In this document: piece after piece, positions 55,326 to 64,000 of the stretch
Numbering within the stretch: position 1 is the stretch's first letter
How the letters are laid out: each line of letters starts with the position of its first letter
Assembly (NCBI RefSeq): GCF_036075115.1
Contig: NZ_CP107958.1
Coordinates: 2,170,001 to 2,234,000 of the forward strand
Length of the DNA stretch: 64,000 nt
Source of the DNA: Streptomyces sp. NBC_00377
GTDB lineage: Bacteria > Actinomycetota > Actinomycetes > Streptomycetales > Streptomycetaceae
Direction of reading: 5' to 3'
Made by a program: the position numbers and the translations under genes
Notes under the pieces: generated by a model
Told to the model about the DNA's origin: nothing
The model's database searches: none
What the model saw: the letters and a program-made list of their open reading frames with translations, nothing else

Positions 55326-55548
55326 GGGTGTCCCCCGTGGGTGAGTGCATGGCTGTGGGTCGTCGCCACCACGCCGGCTGGTCGGTCCGGCCCTGGTCGG
55401 TGCGACACCAAGAGCATCGGCGCTTCGGGCGGCCCGGTGCAACGGTCTTCGCCCGATCGGCCGTGGTGGAACCATCCCAGCCCATCTGACGTGCAGGTAT
55501 ATGAGTGCCTGGGATGACTGCCAGGGCCGGACGAGCACGGGGAGAACG

Positions 55549-57009
55549 GTGTCGACCGACGACGGGGTGGCCGAGGTGACGGAGTTCGCGGCACTGCTGA
55601 CAGAACTCAAGGGGCGCACGGAGCGCAGCTACGGCTCCCTCGCGCGCCGGCTGGGCATGAACACCTCGACGCTGCACCGGTACTGCGCCGGGGAGGCCGT
55701 TCCGCAGGACTTCGCCCCCGTCGAACGGCTCGCGGAGTTCTGCGGGGCGACTCCGGAGGAACGCCTGGAACTGCACCGGCGGTGGCTGCGAGCGGTGGCC
55801 GCCCGCCAACGGCCCCGGACCACGGCGGCCACGGCGGCCACGGCGACCACGGGAACACCGGAAGCGCCAGAAGCGCCGAAGGCGCAGGAGGCACCTCGTT
55901 CACCGGAGGCCGTGCACACCTCGAAAGCCGCCGAGACCTCGCAGCCCTCCGAGACGGGGACGACCGCGGCGGCCACGGCGGCCACGGGAGCCTCTGAGAC
56001 GTCGGCGGAGCCGGAAGCCTCCCGTCCGGCGGACGGGGTGGTCCGGATTCCGGGAGGACGAGGGGCACCGCCTCGTCCTCGGCGCCGCCACCGGCGCACG
56101 ACGGTCGCCATCGGGGTGGGCTGCGCGGTGCTGGCCACCCTGGGCGCCCTGTCCGCTCTGCCCGGCGGCGGCCACCCGTCGGCCTCGGGCGAGGTAGCCC
56201 CCTCCGCGTCCGCCACGGGCTCGACCCGGACGACGGCTCCGCACCACTCCCCGACAGCCGGCACCCGCCCTGCCTCCTCGCCCCCGCCCGACGGCAGCAC
56301 CTCCCCCACCGCCCGCCACGAAAGGACCTCCTCTGCCCGGGACTCCTCCCCCGTCGGAGGCAAGGCCGCGGCGCCTGCCTCGGGCGTACCTCTCGCCTGG
56401 ACCGTCGACTCCCAGCTCTGGGCGCAGGGCTGCGGTCACGACTACGTCATCGACAAGCCGCCCGCGCAGGTTCCGCCGCCCCCGGCCGAGCAGGACGCCG
56501 GCCCCTGGGCGAGCGCCCAGGGCGCGGTCCACGGGCGGGAGACCAACGTGGAGATCTCCGTGCAGGGGCGCAGTTCGACGGCGGTCGTCCTGACGGCGCT
56601 GCGCGTACGGGTCGTCGGCCGTGCCGCACCCCTGACCGGCACCGTGTACGCCATGGACCAGGGCTGCGGCGGCTCTCTCAGCAAGCGCTACTTCGCTGTC
56701 GACCTGGACAAGGACCGTCCCGTGGCGCACTCGGTCGCGGGCGACGACGCCGGCACGCCGGTCCCCGCCCTGAGCCTGCCCTACCGGGTGTCCAGCACCG
56801 ACCCCGAGGTGCTGCTGGTCACGGCGCGGACGGAGACCTGCGCCTGCGACTGGTACCTCGAACTGGACTGGTCCTCGCAGGGCCGCACCGGCACGGTCCG
56901 CGTCGACGACCGCGGCCGGCCCTTCCGCACGAGCGGCATCAAGGGACTGCCCCGCTACTGGTACGGCACCGACGACAACGGTGAACGCCAGTGGGTCCCC
57001 ACCGACTGA
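55549..57009 (+). CDS. HTH-membrane protein with an extracytoplasmic domain
   Basis: This 486-residue protein is of the common Streptomyces XRE-HTH/membrane type. The HTH is at about 8-65 (LLTELKGRTERSYGSLARRL, GMNTSTLHRYCAGEAVPQDF). A long Ala/Thr/Glu/Pro linker follows, then one membrane helix (TTVAIGVGCAVLATLGALSAL) near residue 185-205. A second low-complexity stretch leads to an outer beta-rich domain with C residues in GCGHDYVIDKPP, DQGCGGSLSKRYF and TETCACDWYLELDW. A membrane-bound regulator or anti-activator is likely. GTG 55549 follows GGGGAG; ATG 55501 lacks a ribosome site. Confidence 0.8.
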   Translation: MSTDDGVAEVTEFAALLTELKGRTERSYGSLARRLGMNTSTLHRYCAGEAVPQDFAPVERLAEFCGATPEERLELHRRWLRAVAARQRPRTTAATAATATTGTPEAPEAPKAQEAPRSPEAVHTSKAAETSQPSETGTTAAATAATGASETSAEPEASRPADGVVRIPGGRGAPPRPRRRHRRTTVAIGVGCAVLATLGALSALPGGGHPSASGEVAPSASATGSTRTTAPHHSPTAGTRPASSPPPDGSTSPTARHERTSSARDSSPVGGKAAAPASGVPLAWTVDSQLWAQGCGHDYVIDKPPAQVPPPPAEQDAGPWASAQGAVHGRETNVEISVQGRSSTAVVLTALRVRVVGRAAPLTGTVYAMDQGCGGSLSKRYFAVDLDKDRPVAHSVAGDDAGTPVPALSLPYRVSSTDPEVLLVTARTETCACDWYLELDWSSQGRTGTVRVDDRGRPFRTSGIKGLPRYWYGTDDNGERQWVPTD

Positions 57010-57045
57010 CACCCACCCCCGCGAGACCACCGGCATCCGCCACGG

Positions 57046-58788
57046 CTACGGCCGTGGGACGTTGCGCAGGTTGGAACGGGCCATCTGGAGCATCCGGCCC
57101 ACTCCGCCGTCGAGGACGATCTTCGAGGCGGACAGGGCGAACCCGGTCACCATCTCGGCGCTGATCTTCGGCGGGATGGACAGGGCGTTGGGGTCGGTGA
57201 CGACGTCGACCAGGGCCGGACCCTTGTGCCGGAAGGCGTCCTTCAGCGCGCCCGCCAACTGCTTGGGTTTCTCGACGCGCACACCGTGGGCTCCGCACGC
57301 GCGGGCGACCGCGGCGAAGTCGGGGTTCTTGTTGGCGGTGCCGTACGAAGGCAGACCGGCGACCAGCATCTCCAACTCGACCATCCCCAGGGAGGAGTTG
57401 TTGAAGAGGACGACCTTCACCGGCAGGTCGTGCTGCACCAGCGTCAGGAAGTCGCCCATCAGCATGGCGAAACCGCCGTCGCCGGACATCGACACGACCT
57501 GACGGCGCCGGTCGGTGAACTGGGCGCCGATCGCCATGGGCAGCGCGTTCGCCATGGATCCGTGGGAGAAGGAACCGATGACACGGCGTCGGCCGTTGGG
57601 CGTCAGATAGCGGGCCGCCCAGACGTTGCACATACCGGTGTCGACGGTGAACACGGCGTCTTCGTCGGCGAGTTCGTCGAGAACGGCGGCAACGTACTCG
57701 GGATGGATCGGGACGTGCTTCTCCACCCTGCGGGTGTATGCCTTCACCACCCCCTCCAGCGCGTCGGCGTGCTTCTTGAGCATCCGGTCGAGAAAGCGCC
57801 GGTTCTCCTTGGCCCGCACCCTGGGGATGAGGCACCGCAGGGTCTCCCGTACGTCACCCCACACCGCGAGGTCCAGTCTGGAGCGCCGGCCCAGGTGTTC
57901 GGGACGTACGTCGACCTGGGCGATCCGCACGTCGTCGGGGAGGAAGGCGCTGTAGGGGAAGTCCGTTCCGAGCAGGAGCAGCAGGTCGCACTCGTGCGTG
58001 GCCTCGTAGGCGGCGCCGTACCCGAGGAGACCGCTCATCCCTACGTCGTAGGGGTTGTCGTACTGGATCCACTCCTTGCCGCGCAAGGCGTGTCCCACCG
58101 GGGACTTGATCTTCCCGGCGAACTCCATGACCTCGGCGTGCGCGCCGGCCGTGCCGCTGCCGCAGAAGAGGGTGACCTTGTCGGCCGCGTCGATCATCGC
58201 GACCAGCGCGTCGATCTCGGCGTCGCCGGGACGGACGGTGGGCCGGGTGGTGACGAGAGCGGTCTGCGCGGCCTTCCCGGGGGCGGGCTGGTCGGCGATG
58301 TCACCGGGGAGCGAGACGACGCTGACGCCCCCGCGGCCGACCGCGTTCTGGATCGCGGTGTGCAGCAGCCGGGGCATCTGCTTCGGGCTGGAGATCAGCT
58401 CGCTGTAGTGGCTGCACTCGCGGAACAACCGGTCGGGGTGGGTCTCCTGGAAGTAGCCGAGGCCGATCTCGCTGGACGGGATGTGCGAGGCGAGGGCGAG
58501 GACGGGAGCCATGGAACGGTGGGCGTCGTAGAGGCCGTTGACGAGATGGAGGTTGCCGGGTCCGCAGGAGCCCGCACAGGCCGCGAGCCTCCCGGTGATC
58601 TGGGCTTCCGCTCCGGCGGCGAAGGCGGCCGTCTCCTCGTGGCGGACATGGATCCAGTCGATGGCGGGATTGCGCCGTACCGCGTCCACCACGGGGTTGA
58701 GGCTGTCCCCCACCACGCCGTAGAGGCGCCGCACCCCGGCGCGGGCGAGGATGTCCACGAACTGTTCGGCGATGTTCTGCTTGGCCAT
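57046..58788 (-). CDS. poxB: Pyruvate dehydrogenase (quinone) / pyruvate oxidase
   Basis: This 580-residue thiamine-diphosphate and FAD enzyme decarboxylates pyruvate to acetate and CO2, passing electrons to quinone at the membrane. Catalytic glutamate E51 lies in VRHEETAAFAAGAEAQ, unlike the Val51 of the glyoxylate carboligase in this window. CGPGNLHLVNGLYDAHRS and the ThDP motif SGDGGFAMLMGD..NNSSLGMVELE are present. The C-terminus (SNLRNVPRP) differs from the amphipathic lipid-activated tail of E. coli PoxB. The ATG at 58788 precedes the conserved AEQFVDILARAGV. Confidence 0.9.
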   Translation of the reverse strand: MAKQNIAEQFVDILARAGVRRLYGVVGDSLNPVVDAVRRNPAIDWIHVRHEETAAFAAGAEAQITGRLAACAGSCGPGNLHLVNGLYDAHRSMAPVLALASHIPSSEIGLGYFQETHPDRLFRECSHYSELISSPKQMPRLLHTAIQNAVGRGGVSVVSLPGDIADQPAPGKAAQTALVTTRPTVRPGDAEIDALVAMIDAADKVTLFCGSGTAGAHAEVMEFAGKIKSPVGHALRGKEWIQYDNPYDVGMSGLLGYGAAYEATHECDLLLLLGTDFPYSAFLPDDVRIAQVDVRPEHLGRRSRLDLAVWGDVRETLRCLIPRVRAKENRRFLDRMLKKHADALEGVVKAYTRRVEKHVPIHPEYVAAVLDELADEDAVFTVDTGMCNVWAARYLTPNGRRRVIGSFSHGSMANALPMAIGAQFTDRRRQVVSMSGDGGFAMLMGDFLTLVQHDLPVKVVLFNNSSLGMVELEMLVAGLPSYGTANKNPDFAAVARACGAHGVRVEKPKQLAGALKDAFRHKGPALVDVVTDPNALSIPPKISAEMVTGFALSASKIVLDGGVGRMLQMARSNLRNVPRP

Positions 58789-58849
58789 GGAACGACGCAC
58801 CCCTTCGGTGTCCTCGGGTCCCCCCTCCACAGTGGCCGCGGCCGCCCGG

Positions 58850-61363
58850 TTACGCCTCCCAGACGGCCGCGGCCGTGCGGTCGTCGGCGTAGCCCTTCAC
58901 TCTGACCTGAGTGTCGGCGAGGAAGGCGGCGAGACCGGGCGGGGCGGGGTCCGACCAGCGCTTTGCCAGGAACGCGGACAGGTCGGGCTCGCCACGCAGG
59001 GGTTCGGCCAGGCCGCCGGTGCACATCAGGAGGGTGTCACCCGGGCGGGCTACGGAGGCGCGGAAACGGAAGGGTTCGCGGGGCGGTCCGGGGTCGGGGT
59101 CGTAGGGGTTCGGCGGTGTGGTGATGCCGAGGTCCATGGTGAACCGGTCACCCTCGGGCGTCTCGGCGGGCAGCGAGCCGAACCCGAGGACCGGTTCTCC
59201 CGCCACCTCGGCCACCTGCGGTTCGATGTCACGCCACACACCGCCGCGCAGCCGGAACAGTCCGCCGGCGCCCACGCCGAAGAAGACACGGGTACGGCAG
59301 GCGGGGTCGGCGGGCAGCAGCAGACAGCGCAGGGTGGCCGCGTACTCGTCCGGTTCCAGGCCCTGTTCGGCCGCGCCGGCGCGCAGTCGGCCGAGGCTGC
59401 GGTCGGTGAGGCGGTGCAGCCCCGACTTCAGGTCTCCGCGCCGGGCCGCCCTTATGTCCTCCGCGAGCCGCACATGGCTGCGGCCCACGGCCCGCGCGAT
59501 CCACTGACACACCTCGGCCGCCGCCCGGTGTGCTCCGGGGGTGGCCCGGGCGCCGGTCGCCATCGCGACCAGGATCAGGGCGTGCTCGCCCGTGCCGAAG
59601 CGGGCCGTGAGGAGCGAGTCGCGGCGCGGCTCTCCCCGGTAGCGCGCGGAGTCCCCGCGCACGGACGCGGCCCGCAGCGCGAAGGTCCCGTACCGGGCTC
59701 CGTCCAGGACGGTGTCGGCGACCAGGTCGTCCAGGTCGTCCGGGTCCGCGGGCGGAAGGGCGGTGGGCTCCGCGTCGTAGGTGGGCGGCCCGGAGCCGAC
59801 GTAGTCCTTGGAGACCGGAAGAGGCGGAAGGCCGGACAGCAGCGGAAGGGCCGAAACACCGACGACGGTGGGGGGGTGCTCCGGCGGGGAGCCGGGGTCG
59901 GGAGCGGAGGTGCCCGGGTGCACGGGGGCGTGCTCGGACCCCGGCATACGGTCCTGAACCGGCCGGGGATCGGTGACCGGCTCGCGCGCGGAGCTCTGCG
60001 CGGGGTCCGTCGCGGGAAAGGAAGCTGCCGCGCCGTCCACGGAGGTGGTGGGAGCCATGGGAGGCGGCGGCGCGTGGGCCGGAAGGGGTGGCATCGGGGG
60101 CGCGGCGGGCGGAGGCGGCAGCACGGAGGGTGAGGACGCCGGCGGCGCGGGCGGCGCGGGCGGTACCGACGGCTCGGAGGCACGGGGCGTGTGGTCGGGC
60201 GACGTGCGGTACCCGCCGGGGGCGGGCGCGGGCGCGCCGGCGGGTGTGCGGTCCGGCGGCATGAGACCGTCGCCACCCGCGGGGGCCGCAACCCCAGGGG
60301 GTGTGTGCGGCGACGTGCGGTCCCCGCCGGGGGCGGGCGCGGGCGCGCCGGCGGGTGTGCGGTCCGGCGGCATGAGGCCGTGGCCACCCGCGGGGGCCGC
60401 AACCCCAGGGGGTGTGTGCGGTGACGTGCGGTCCCCGCCGGGGGCGGGCGCGGGCGCGCCGGCGGTTGTGCGGTCCGGCGGCATGAGGCCGTCGCCACCC
60501 GCGGGGGCCGGAACCCCAGGGGGTGGGTCCGACGGCGTGGAACCGTCGCCGGCGGAGGGCGCGGGGGCACCCGGCGGCCGCTCGGCGAAGCCCGGTGGCA
60601 GGGGGCCGGGCGGGAAGCCGGTGGGACCGGCAGGCGTTGCCGGCGGCGGCTCCCAGGGAGCGCGGTGACGGCCCGACGGGCGGACGTCCCGGTCCGCTTC
60701 GACGGCCCGCGCACTGCTGCCGGCGCCCGCCCCCGAGGCGTCGGGCGCGTCACCGCCGACGCCGTCGTCCGGTCCCGGGCCACGCCCCGTGCCGCTCGCG
60801 GCGCCTCGCACGGCGTCCACGCCGACGTCACGCTCGCCGCCCCGCCCGGCGGTGCGTCCGACGCCAGGATCATCGCCCGGTCCGGCGTCGGATTCCGGAC
60901 GGCGTCCGACGTCCCGTCCCAGGCCGCCCTCGCCATCGCTCCCGGCGGCGCGTCCCGGTCCGCGTGCGGCGTCCCGCCTTGGCGTGGACCCCGTGGTGTC
61001 CCAGGTTCTGGGCGAGGGGACGGTGGCCTGCGGGGAGGACTGTGTCCCTGCCGTCGTCGTGGGGGGCGAGGTCCACCAGTCGGTCCGTCCGCGGGGAGCG
61101 GACCCTTCGGCGCGGGGTGCCGGCACCGAGCCTGTGACGCCGGGAGCGTCCGCCGGTTCCGCGCCGCTCTCCTGGTGCCGCGGGACCGCCGTACCCGCGC
61201 TCTCCGCCGCACCCGCGGAGCGCACCGCCCCGGCGGCCGAGGCGAAACGGTCGTCCAGGGAGTCGGCGGTGCGCGCGGGCCCCGTGTCCTCGGTGGAGTC
61301 GTCGTACAGCTGCCCCCACCAGTCGTCCTCGTGACCGGTGGGCGTTCCCCCCTGCTGGCTCAT
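58850..61363 (-). CDS. PP2C-like protein with a long repetitive Pro/Gly-rich N-terminus
   Basis: This 837-residue protein has a cytoplasmic, disordered first two thirds. At about residues 278-388 there are three near-identical 37-residue repeats (unit near GLMPPDRTPAGAPAPAPGGD then RTSPHTPPGVAAPAGGD), seen in DNA as a 111-bp period at 60201, 60312 and 60423. The last ~285 residues follow a PP2C phosphatase: RAASVRGDSARYRGEPRRDS, LLMCTGGLAEPL and the final GYADDRTAAAVWE. The essential DGxGG aspartate is missing (MATGARATPG), so metal binding is probably impaired. A pseudophosphatase is inferred. Confidence 0.75.
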   Translation of the reverse strand: MSQQGGTPTGHEDDWWGQLYDDSTEDTGPARTADSLDDRFASAAGAVRSAGAAESAGTAVPRHQESGAEPADAPGVTGSVPAPRAEGSAPRGRTDWWTSPPTTTAGTQSSPQATVPSPRTWDTTGSTPRRDAARGPGRAAGSDGEGGLGRDVGRRPESDAGPGDDPGVGRTAGRGGERDVGVDAVRGAASGTGRGPGPDDGVGGDAPDASGAGAGSSARAVEADRDVRPSGRHRAPWEPPPATPAGPTGFPPGPLPPGFAERPPGAPAPSAGDGSTPSDPPPGVPAPAGGDGLMPPDRTTAGAPAPAPGGDRTSPHTPPGVAAPAGGHGLMPPDRTPAGAPAPAPGGDRTSPHTPPGVAAPAGGDGLMPPDRTPAGAPAPAPGGYRTSPDHTPRASEPSVPPAPPAPPASSPSVLPPPPAAPPMPPLPAHAPPPPMAPTTSVDGAAASFPATDPAQSSAREPVTDPRPVQDRMPGSEHAPVHPGTSAPDPGSPPEHPPTVVGVSALPLLSGLPPLPVSKDYVGSGPPTYDAEPTALPPADPDDLDDLVADTVLDGARYGTFALRAASVRGDSARYRGEPRRDSLLTARFGTGEHALILVAMATGARATPGAHRAAAEVCQWIARAVGRSHVRLAEDIRAARRGDLKSGLHRLTDRSLGRLRAGAAEQGLEPDEYAATLRCLLLPADPACRTRVFFGVGAGGLFRLRGGVWRDIEPQVAEVAGEPVLGFGSLPAETPEGDRFTMDLGITTPPNPYDPDPGPPREPFRFRASVARPGDTLLMCTGGLAEPLRGEPDLSAFLAKRWSDPAPPGLAAFLADTQVRVKGYADDRTAAAVWEA
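60193..60530. repeat. 111-bp coding tandem repeat (three copies)
   Basis: Copies begin at 60201, 60312 and 60423 with GACGTGCGGT and are nearly identical over their whole length; a partial fourth precedes them in reading direction. The period equals 37 codons, so copy number can change without a frameshift. Confidence 0.85.
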
Positions 61364-61823
61364 GCCCCCGATTGTCCACTGCCCGGGCCGGATGAAAACG
61401 GGGCATCCGGAAAATGCGCCACGCCAAAAGGGGCCGAACACAGACGCGAGTGATCTCCTGGGACACCAGTGCGAGGCGGGAAGGCGACAGCGGTCGCCGG
61501 GCGGTTCCACCCCCCACGGGAGAACCGCCCGGCGACATGAGGTGACCGGGCTCGGCCCCTGTGCGCCCCTGCGCGTCGCGAGCCCCGGTCACGTTCTCGG
61601 AGGATCTCCTCGCGCCTGCCGCGCGGCCGGCCGGCCCGGGTCCGTTCGGCGTCCAGGACGTCCACCACGGAGGGCCGGTCGAAGATCACATGTTCTCGCC
61701 GTGGCCACACCTTTGCAGAGTGACCGTCGGTACGGCGATGATGCGCTGCGGCGGGTTTACGCCGTGGCCGTTTCCCGCCACCCGCCCGGTCGGCGCCGGA
61801 CGTCAGAAGGAGAGAAGCACCCG
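61364..61823. other. Divergent intergenic region with an orphan hairpin
   Basis: This 460-base gap separates the PP2C-like gene and the TrmB/LuxR-like regulator and holds no supported gene. A 15-bp perfect stem (61493-61507 with 61522-61536, loop 14 bases, arm GTCGCCGGGCGGTTC) lies 130 bases from the nearest start codon. It does not follow any gene end, so it could be the terminator of a small RNA. Confidence 0.5.
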
Positions 61824-62807
61824 ATGCTGGGAGCGATAGGGCTCGACGAGACGCACGAGTCGGCCTACCGGGCGCTGGTGTCCGTGGGCGCCGCCGAGGT
61901 TCCCGACCTGGCGCGCCGGCTGGCCCTCGGCGAGCACGACACCGAACGCGCGCTGCGCCGGCTGGAGCGGCACGGCCTCGCCGCGCAGTCCTCGGGCCGC
62001 CCCGGCCGCTGGGTCGCCGCGCCGCCGGGCGTCGCCCTGGGCGCGCTGCTCACCCAGCAACGGCACGAGCTGGAGAAGGCGGAACTGGCTGCGGCCCTGC
62101 TCGCCGAGGAGTACCGGGCGGCCGCCGCCGAACCGGCGGTGCACGACCTCGTCGAGGTGGTGACGGGCGCGGCCGCCGTCGCCCAGCGCTTCCTTCAGAT
62201 CCAGCTCGGGGCGAGCGAGGAGGTGTGCGCGCTGGTGACCGGCACCCCGGTGGCCGTGACCGGCGGTGAGAACGACGCGGAGGAGCGGGCAGCGGCGCGC
62301 GGGGTGCGCTACCGCGTCGTACTGGAGCGTGCGGTGCTCGACCAGCCGGACGGCCTTTCGGAACTGACCGCCGCGCTGGGCCGGGACGAGCAGGTGCGGG
62401 TGGTGGACCGGGTGCCGACCAAGCTGGTGGTCGCCGACCGCTCGCTCGCCCTGGTGCCGCTGAGCGGCCGCTCGGCGGAGCCGGCCGCGCTGGTGGTCCA
62501 CGCCAGCGGGCTGCTGGAACTGCTGACGGGTCTGTTCGAGTCGGTGTGGCGGGAGGCGCTGCCGCTGCGCCTCGGCACGGCCGGTGTCGCGGAACAGGCC
62601 CCGGACGGTCCCGACGCCGCCGACCTGGAGATCCTGTCCCTGCTGCTGGCCGGGATGACCGACGCCAGCGCGGCCAAGCAGCTCGACCTCGGGCTGCGGA
62701 CCGTGCAGCGCCGGGTGAAGCGGCTGATGGAACTGACGGGGGTGACGACCCGGCTGCAACTGGGCTGGCACGCCCGCGAACGCGGCTGGGTGGCCCGGGA
62801 CCGCTGA
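61824..62807 (+). CDS. TrmB/LuxR-like transcriptional regulator
   Basis: This 327-residue regulator has an N-terminal TrmB-type winged helix (AYRALVSVGAAEVPDLARRL, ALRRLERHGLA) and a middle effector region rich in strands. It ends with a LuxR-type HTH (DAADLEILSLLLAGMTDASA, AKQLDLGLRTVQRRVKRLME) near residues 265-315. This layout is frequent in Streptomyces and often controls secondary metabolism or unknown targets. ATG 61824 has AGAAGGAGAG 11-20 bases upstream. Confidence 0.82.
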   Translation: MLGAIGLDETHESAYRALVSVGAAEVPDLARRLALGEHDTERALRRLERHGLAAQSSGRPGRWVAAPPGVALGALLTQQRHELEKAELAAALLAEEYRAAAAEPAVHDLVEVVTGAAAVAQRFLQIQLGASEEVCALVTGTPVAVTGGENDAEERAAARGVRYRVVLERAVLDQPDGLSELTAALGRDEQVRVVDRVPTKLVVADRSLALVPLSGRSAEPAALVVHASGLLELLTGLFESVWREALPLRLGTAGVAEQAPDGPDAADLEILSLLLAGMTDASAAKQLDLGLRTVQRRVKRLMELTGVTTRLQLGWHARERGWVARDR

Positions 62808-62879
62808 CCGCGCCGGTGCGCGCCCGGGGGCCGTAGGTCTTGACCTGCGCGTTCTTCTCGACTCGGGCACCCTGGGCAG

Positions 62880-63362
62880 ATGGGAGTGGCGCAACTCCTG
62901 CTGGTCGGACTGGTCATTCTGCTCGGCCTGTGCGGAGTGCTGGTGCCCGGCGTACCGGGGTCGTGGCTGGTGTGGGCCGCGGTCCTGTGGTGGGCGCTGG
63001 AGGATCCGCAGCCGGTCTCCTGGGCCGTGCTGGTCGGCGCCACGGTGACCCTGTTCCTGTCGCAGGTGGTGCGCTGGGCGCTGCCGCCGCGCCGGTTGCG
63101 CGAGAGCGGCGCGACACCCCGGATGGCGGCGTACGCGGGGCTCGGCGCGTTCCTCGGGTTCTTCCTGTTCCCCGTTCTCGGGGCGATCCCGGGCTTCATG
63201 GGCGGTATCTATCTCTCCGAGCGACTCCGTCTGGGCCGTCACGGGGAAGCCCGGGCGGCCCTGCGCACGGCGATGCGCTCGGGTGGCTCCAGCGTCCTCA
63301 CGGAGCTGTTCACCTGTCTGCTGATCATGGGGGCGTGGCTGGGGGCGGTTCTGTGGGGGTGA
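62880..63362 (+). CDS. DUF456 small membrane protein
   Basis: This 160-residue protein has about four membrane segments: LLLVGLVILLGLCGVLVPGVPG, VLVGATVTLFLSQVV, AYAGLGAFLGFFLFPVLGAIPGF and LLIMGAWLGAVLWG. Its Gly-rich turns (PGVPGSWLVWAA, GFMGGIYLSERL) are typical of DUF456. Function is unknown. The ATG is 73 bases behind the regulator stop. Confidence 0.85.
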   Translation: MGVAQLLLVGLVILLGLCGVLVPGVPGSWLVWAAVLWWALEDPQPVSWAVLVGATVTLFLSQVVRWALPPRRLRESGATPRMAAYAGLGAFLGFFLFPVLGAIPGFMGGIYLSERLRLGRHGEARAALRTAMRSGGSSVLTELFTCLLIMGAWLGAVLWG

Positions 63363-63377
63363 CGCCTTCCTGGCGGC

Positions 63378-63914
63378 TCAACCCCGACGGTCCCCGATCC
63401 GTGCGGCAGGAGCCTGGAACGGCTCCTGGAGCGAGCCCTCCAGCGTGAGGAGCCGGACCTTGCGCTCCAGTCCGCCCGCGTAGCCCGTCAGCGAGCCGTC
63501 GGCTCCGATCACCCGGTGGCAGGGCCGCACGATCAGCAGCGGATTCGCCCCGATCGCCCCTCCCACGGCGCGCACGGCCATCCGTGAGGCGCCGACCTGT
63601 GCGGCGATCTCCCCGTAGGTCGTGGTCGCCCCGTAGGGCACGGAGTCCAGGGCGGCCCACACCCGCTCGCGGAACTCGGTGCCGTCGGTGCGCAGCGGCA
63701 GCCGGAACTCCTTCAGTTCGGCGGCGAAGTAGGCGGCGAGCTGTTCCTCGGCGGCGCGGAAGGGGCCGCGGTCGTGCCGCCAGTCGTCCTGGACGGTCCG
63801 CCCGCCCTTCTGCGCCGGCACGGAAACGGAGGTCAGGGCGGAGTCGGGGCCGGCGGTGAGCAGCAGAGGGCCGAGCGGGCTCTCCACACTGGTCCAGTAC
63901 GTCAGGTCGGTCAT
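63378..63914 (-). CDS. ogt: Methylated-DNA-protein-cysteine methyltransferase
   Basis: This 178-residue suicide enzyme takes the methyl group from O6-methylguanine onto the cysteine of PCHRV (VRPCHRVIGADGSLTGYAGG) and is then spent. The winged-helix DNA-binding part is RERVWAALDSVPYGATTTYG and RMAVRAVGGAIGANPL. The N-terminal ribonuclease-like domain (YWTSVESPLGPLLLTAG) is short. Its ATG overlaps the stop of the upstream glycosylase gene (ATGA), so the two repair enzymes for alkylated DNA are coupled. Confidence 0.94.
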   Translation of the reverse strand: MTDLTYWTSVESPLGPLLLTAGPDSALTSVSVPAQKGGRTVQDDWRHDRGPFRAAEEQLAAYFAAELKEFRLPLRTDGTEFRERVWAALDSVPYGATTTYGEIAAQVGASRMAVRAVGGAIGANPLLIVRPCHRVIGADGSLTGYAGGLERKVRLLTLEGSLQEPFQAPAARIGDRRG

Positions 63915-64000
63915 CGTTCCTCCGCGGCGCGCAGGTGGTGCAGGGCGTAGGTGCGCCAGGGGCGCCAGGTGGAGGGGACGTCCACGCCGGGCGGCACGAC
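63911..64000 (-). CDS. alkA: 3' end of a DNA-3-methyladenine glycosylase (AlkA-type), cut by the window
   Basis: The minus strand from 64000 reads in one frame to TGA at 63913-63911: the last 29 residues of a protein, containing STWRPWRTYALHHLRAAEER. The segment WRPWRTYALHHLRA closes the AlkA-type glycosylase, including the Ada-AlkA fusions of actinobacteria. Too short to be listed as an ordinary open frame. The stop overlaps the ogt start by 4 bases. Whether an Ada regulator domain is fused at its N-terminus cannot be seen. Confidence 0.75.
   Translation of the reverse strand, partial: VVPPGVDVPSTWRPWRTYALHHLRAAEER

Overview
The window is a stretch of actinomycete chromosome, almost certainly Streptomyces. 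Base composition is very G+C-rich and third codon positions are almost all G or C. GTG starts are common, and several promoters sit so close to the start codon that leaderless mRNAs are likely. Families typical of the genus are present: a LuxR-type ATPase regulator, a GAF/LuxR regulator, a secreted trypsin, tandem secreted GH43 enzymes, a FurS/catalase-peroxidase pair, a DtxR-type iron box and a DUF2637 membrane protein. I see no tRNA, rRNA, phage, insertion sequence or CRISPR array.

Positions 1-4565: an AlaA-type aminotransferase preceded by an operator-like dyad, a degenerate tandem repeat array, a histidine phosphatase, an unknown protein, a thioesterase carrying the only in-frame TTA codon I found, a decayed NmrA-type remnant and a DEDDh exonuclease. 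Positions 4782-13552 are the urate and glyoxylate locus. On the minus strand it holds 8-oxoguanine deaminase, uricase, HIU hydrolase, OHCU decarboxylase, a small HTH protein and an MTH1187-type protein. It continues with hydroxypyruvate isomerase and tartronate semialdehyde reductase on the plus strand and glyoxylate carboligase on the minus strand. Together they take oxidised purine to urate, then to allantoin, and take the glyoxylate released later to glycerate. The hyi and gcl promoters share a pair of 15-bp boxes spaced exactly 21 bp apart.

Positions 13715-25665: a zinc-ribbon/Mrr-like protein, two translationally coupled acyl-CoA synthetases with a divergent GAF/LuxR regulator, a 939-residue LuxR-type ATPase regulator, a secreted trypsin, a winged-helix protein and CorA. 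Positions 25889-39134: a membrane Ser/Thr kinase whose outer domain resembles the lectin LecA, an SGNH hydrolase, a class V aminotransferase, furS-katG, two GH43 arabinan-type enzymes (CBM13 and CBM42), a NodB lipoprotein behind a perfect 38-bp palindrome, an SRPBCC protein and a standalone LanC-like protein.

Positions 39086-47965 are a second purine locus: a minus-strand run encoding the three xanthine dehydrogenase subunits, an NCS2 purine permease and the XdhC maturation factor, with a divergent PucR regulator. It would feed xanthine into the urate route of the first locus. The allantoinase and later steps are not in this window.

Positions 48133-64000: a helical-repeat protein, a GntR/FCD regulator, a FhuF-like reductase behind an iron box, DUF2637, an RsbW-like ATPase, about 1.1 kb without a convincing gene, two small secreted proteins, an HTH-membrane protein, a pyruvate oxidase, a degenerate PP2C-like protein with 37-residue repeats, a TrmB/LuxR-like regulator, a DUF456 protein, and ogt overlapping a truncated alkA-type gene at the window end.
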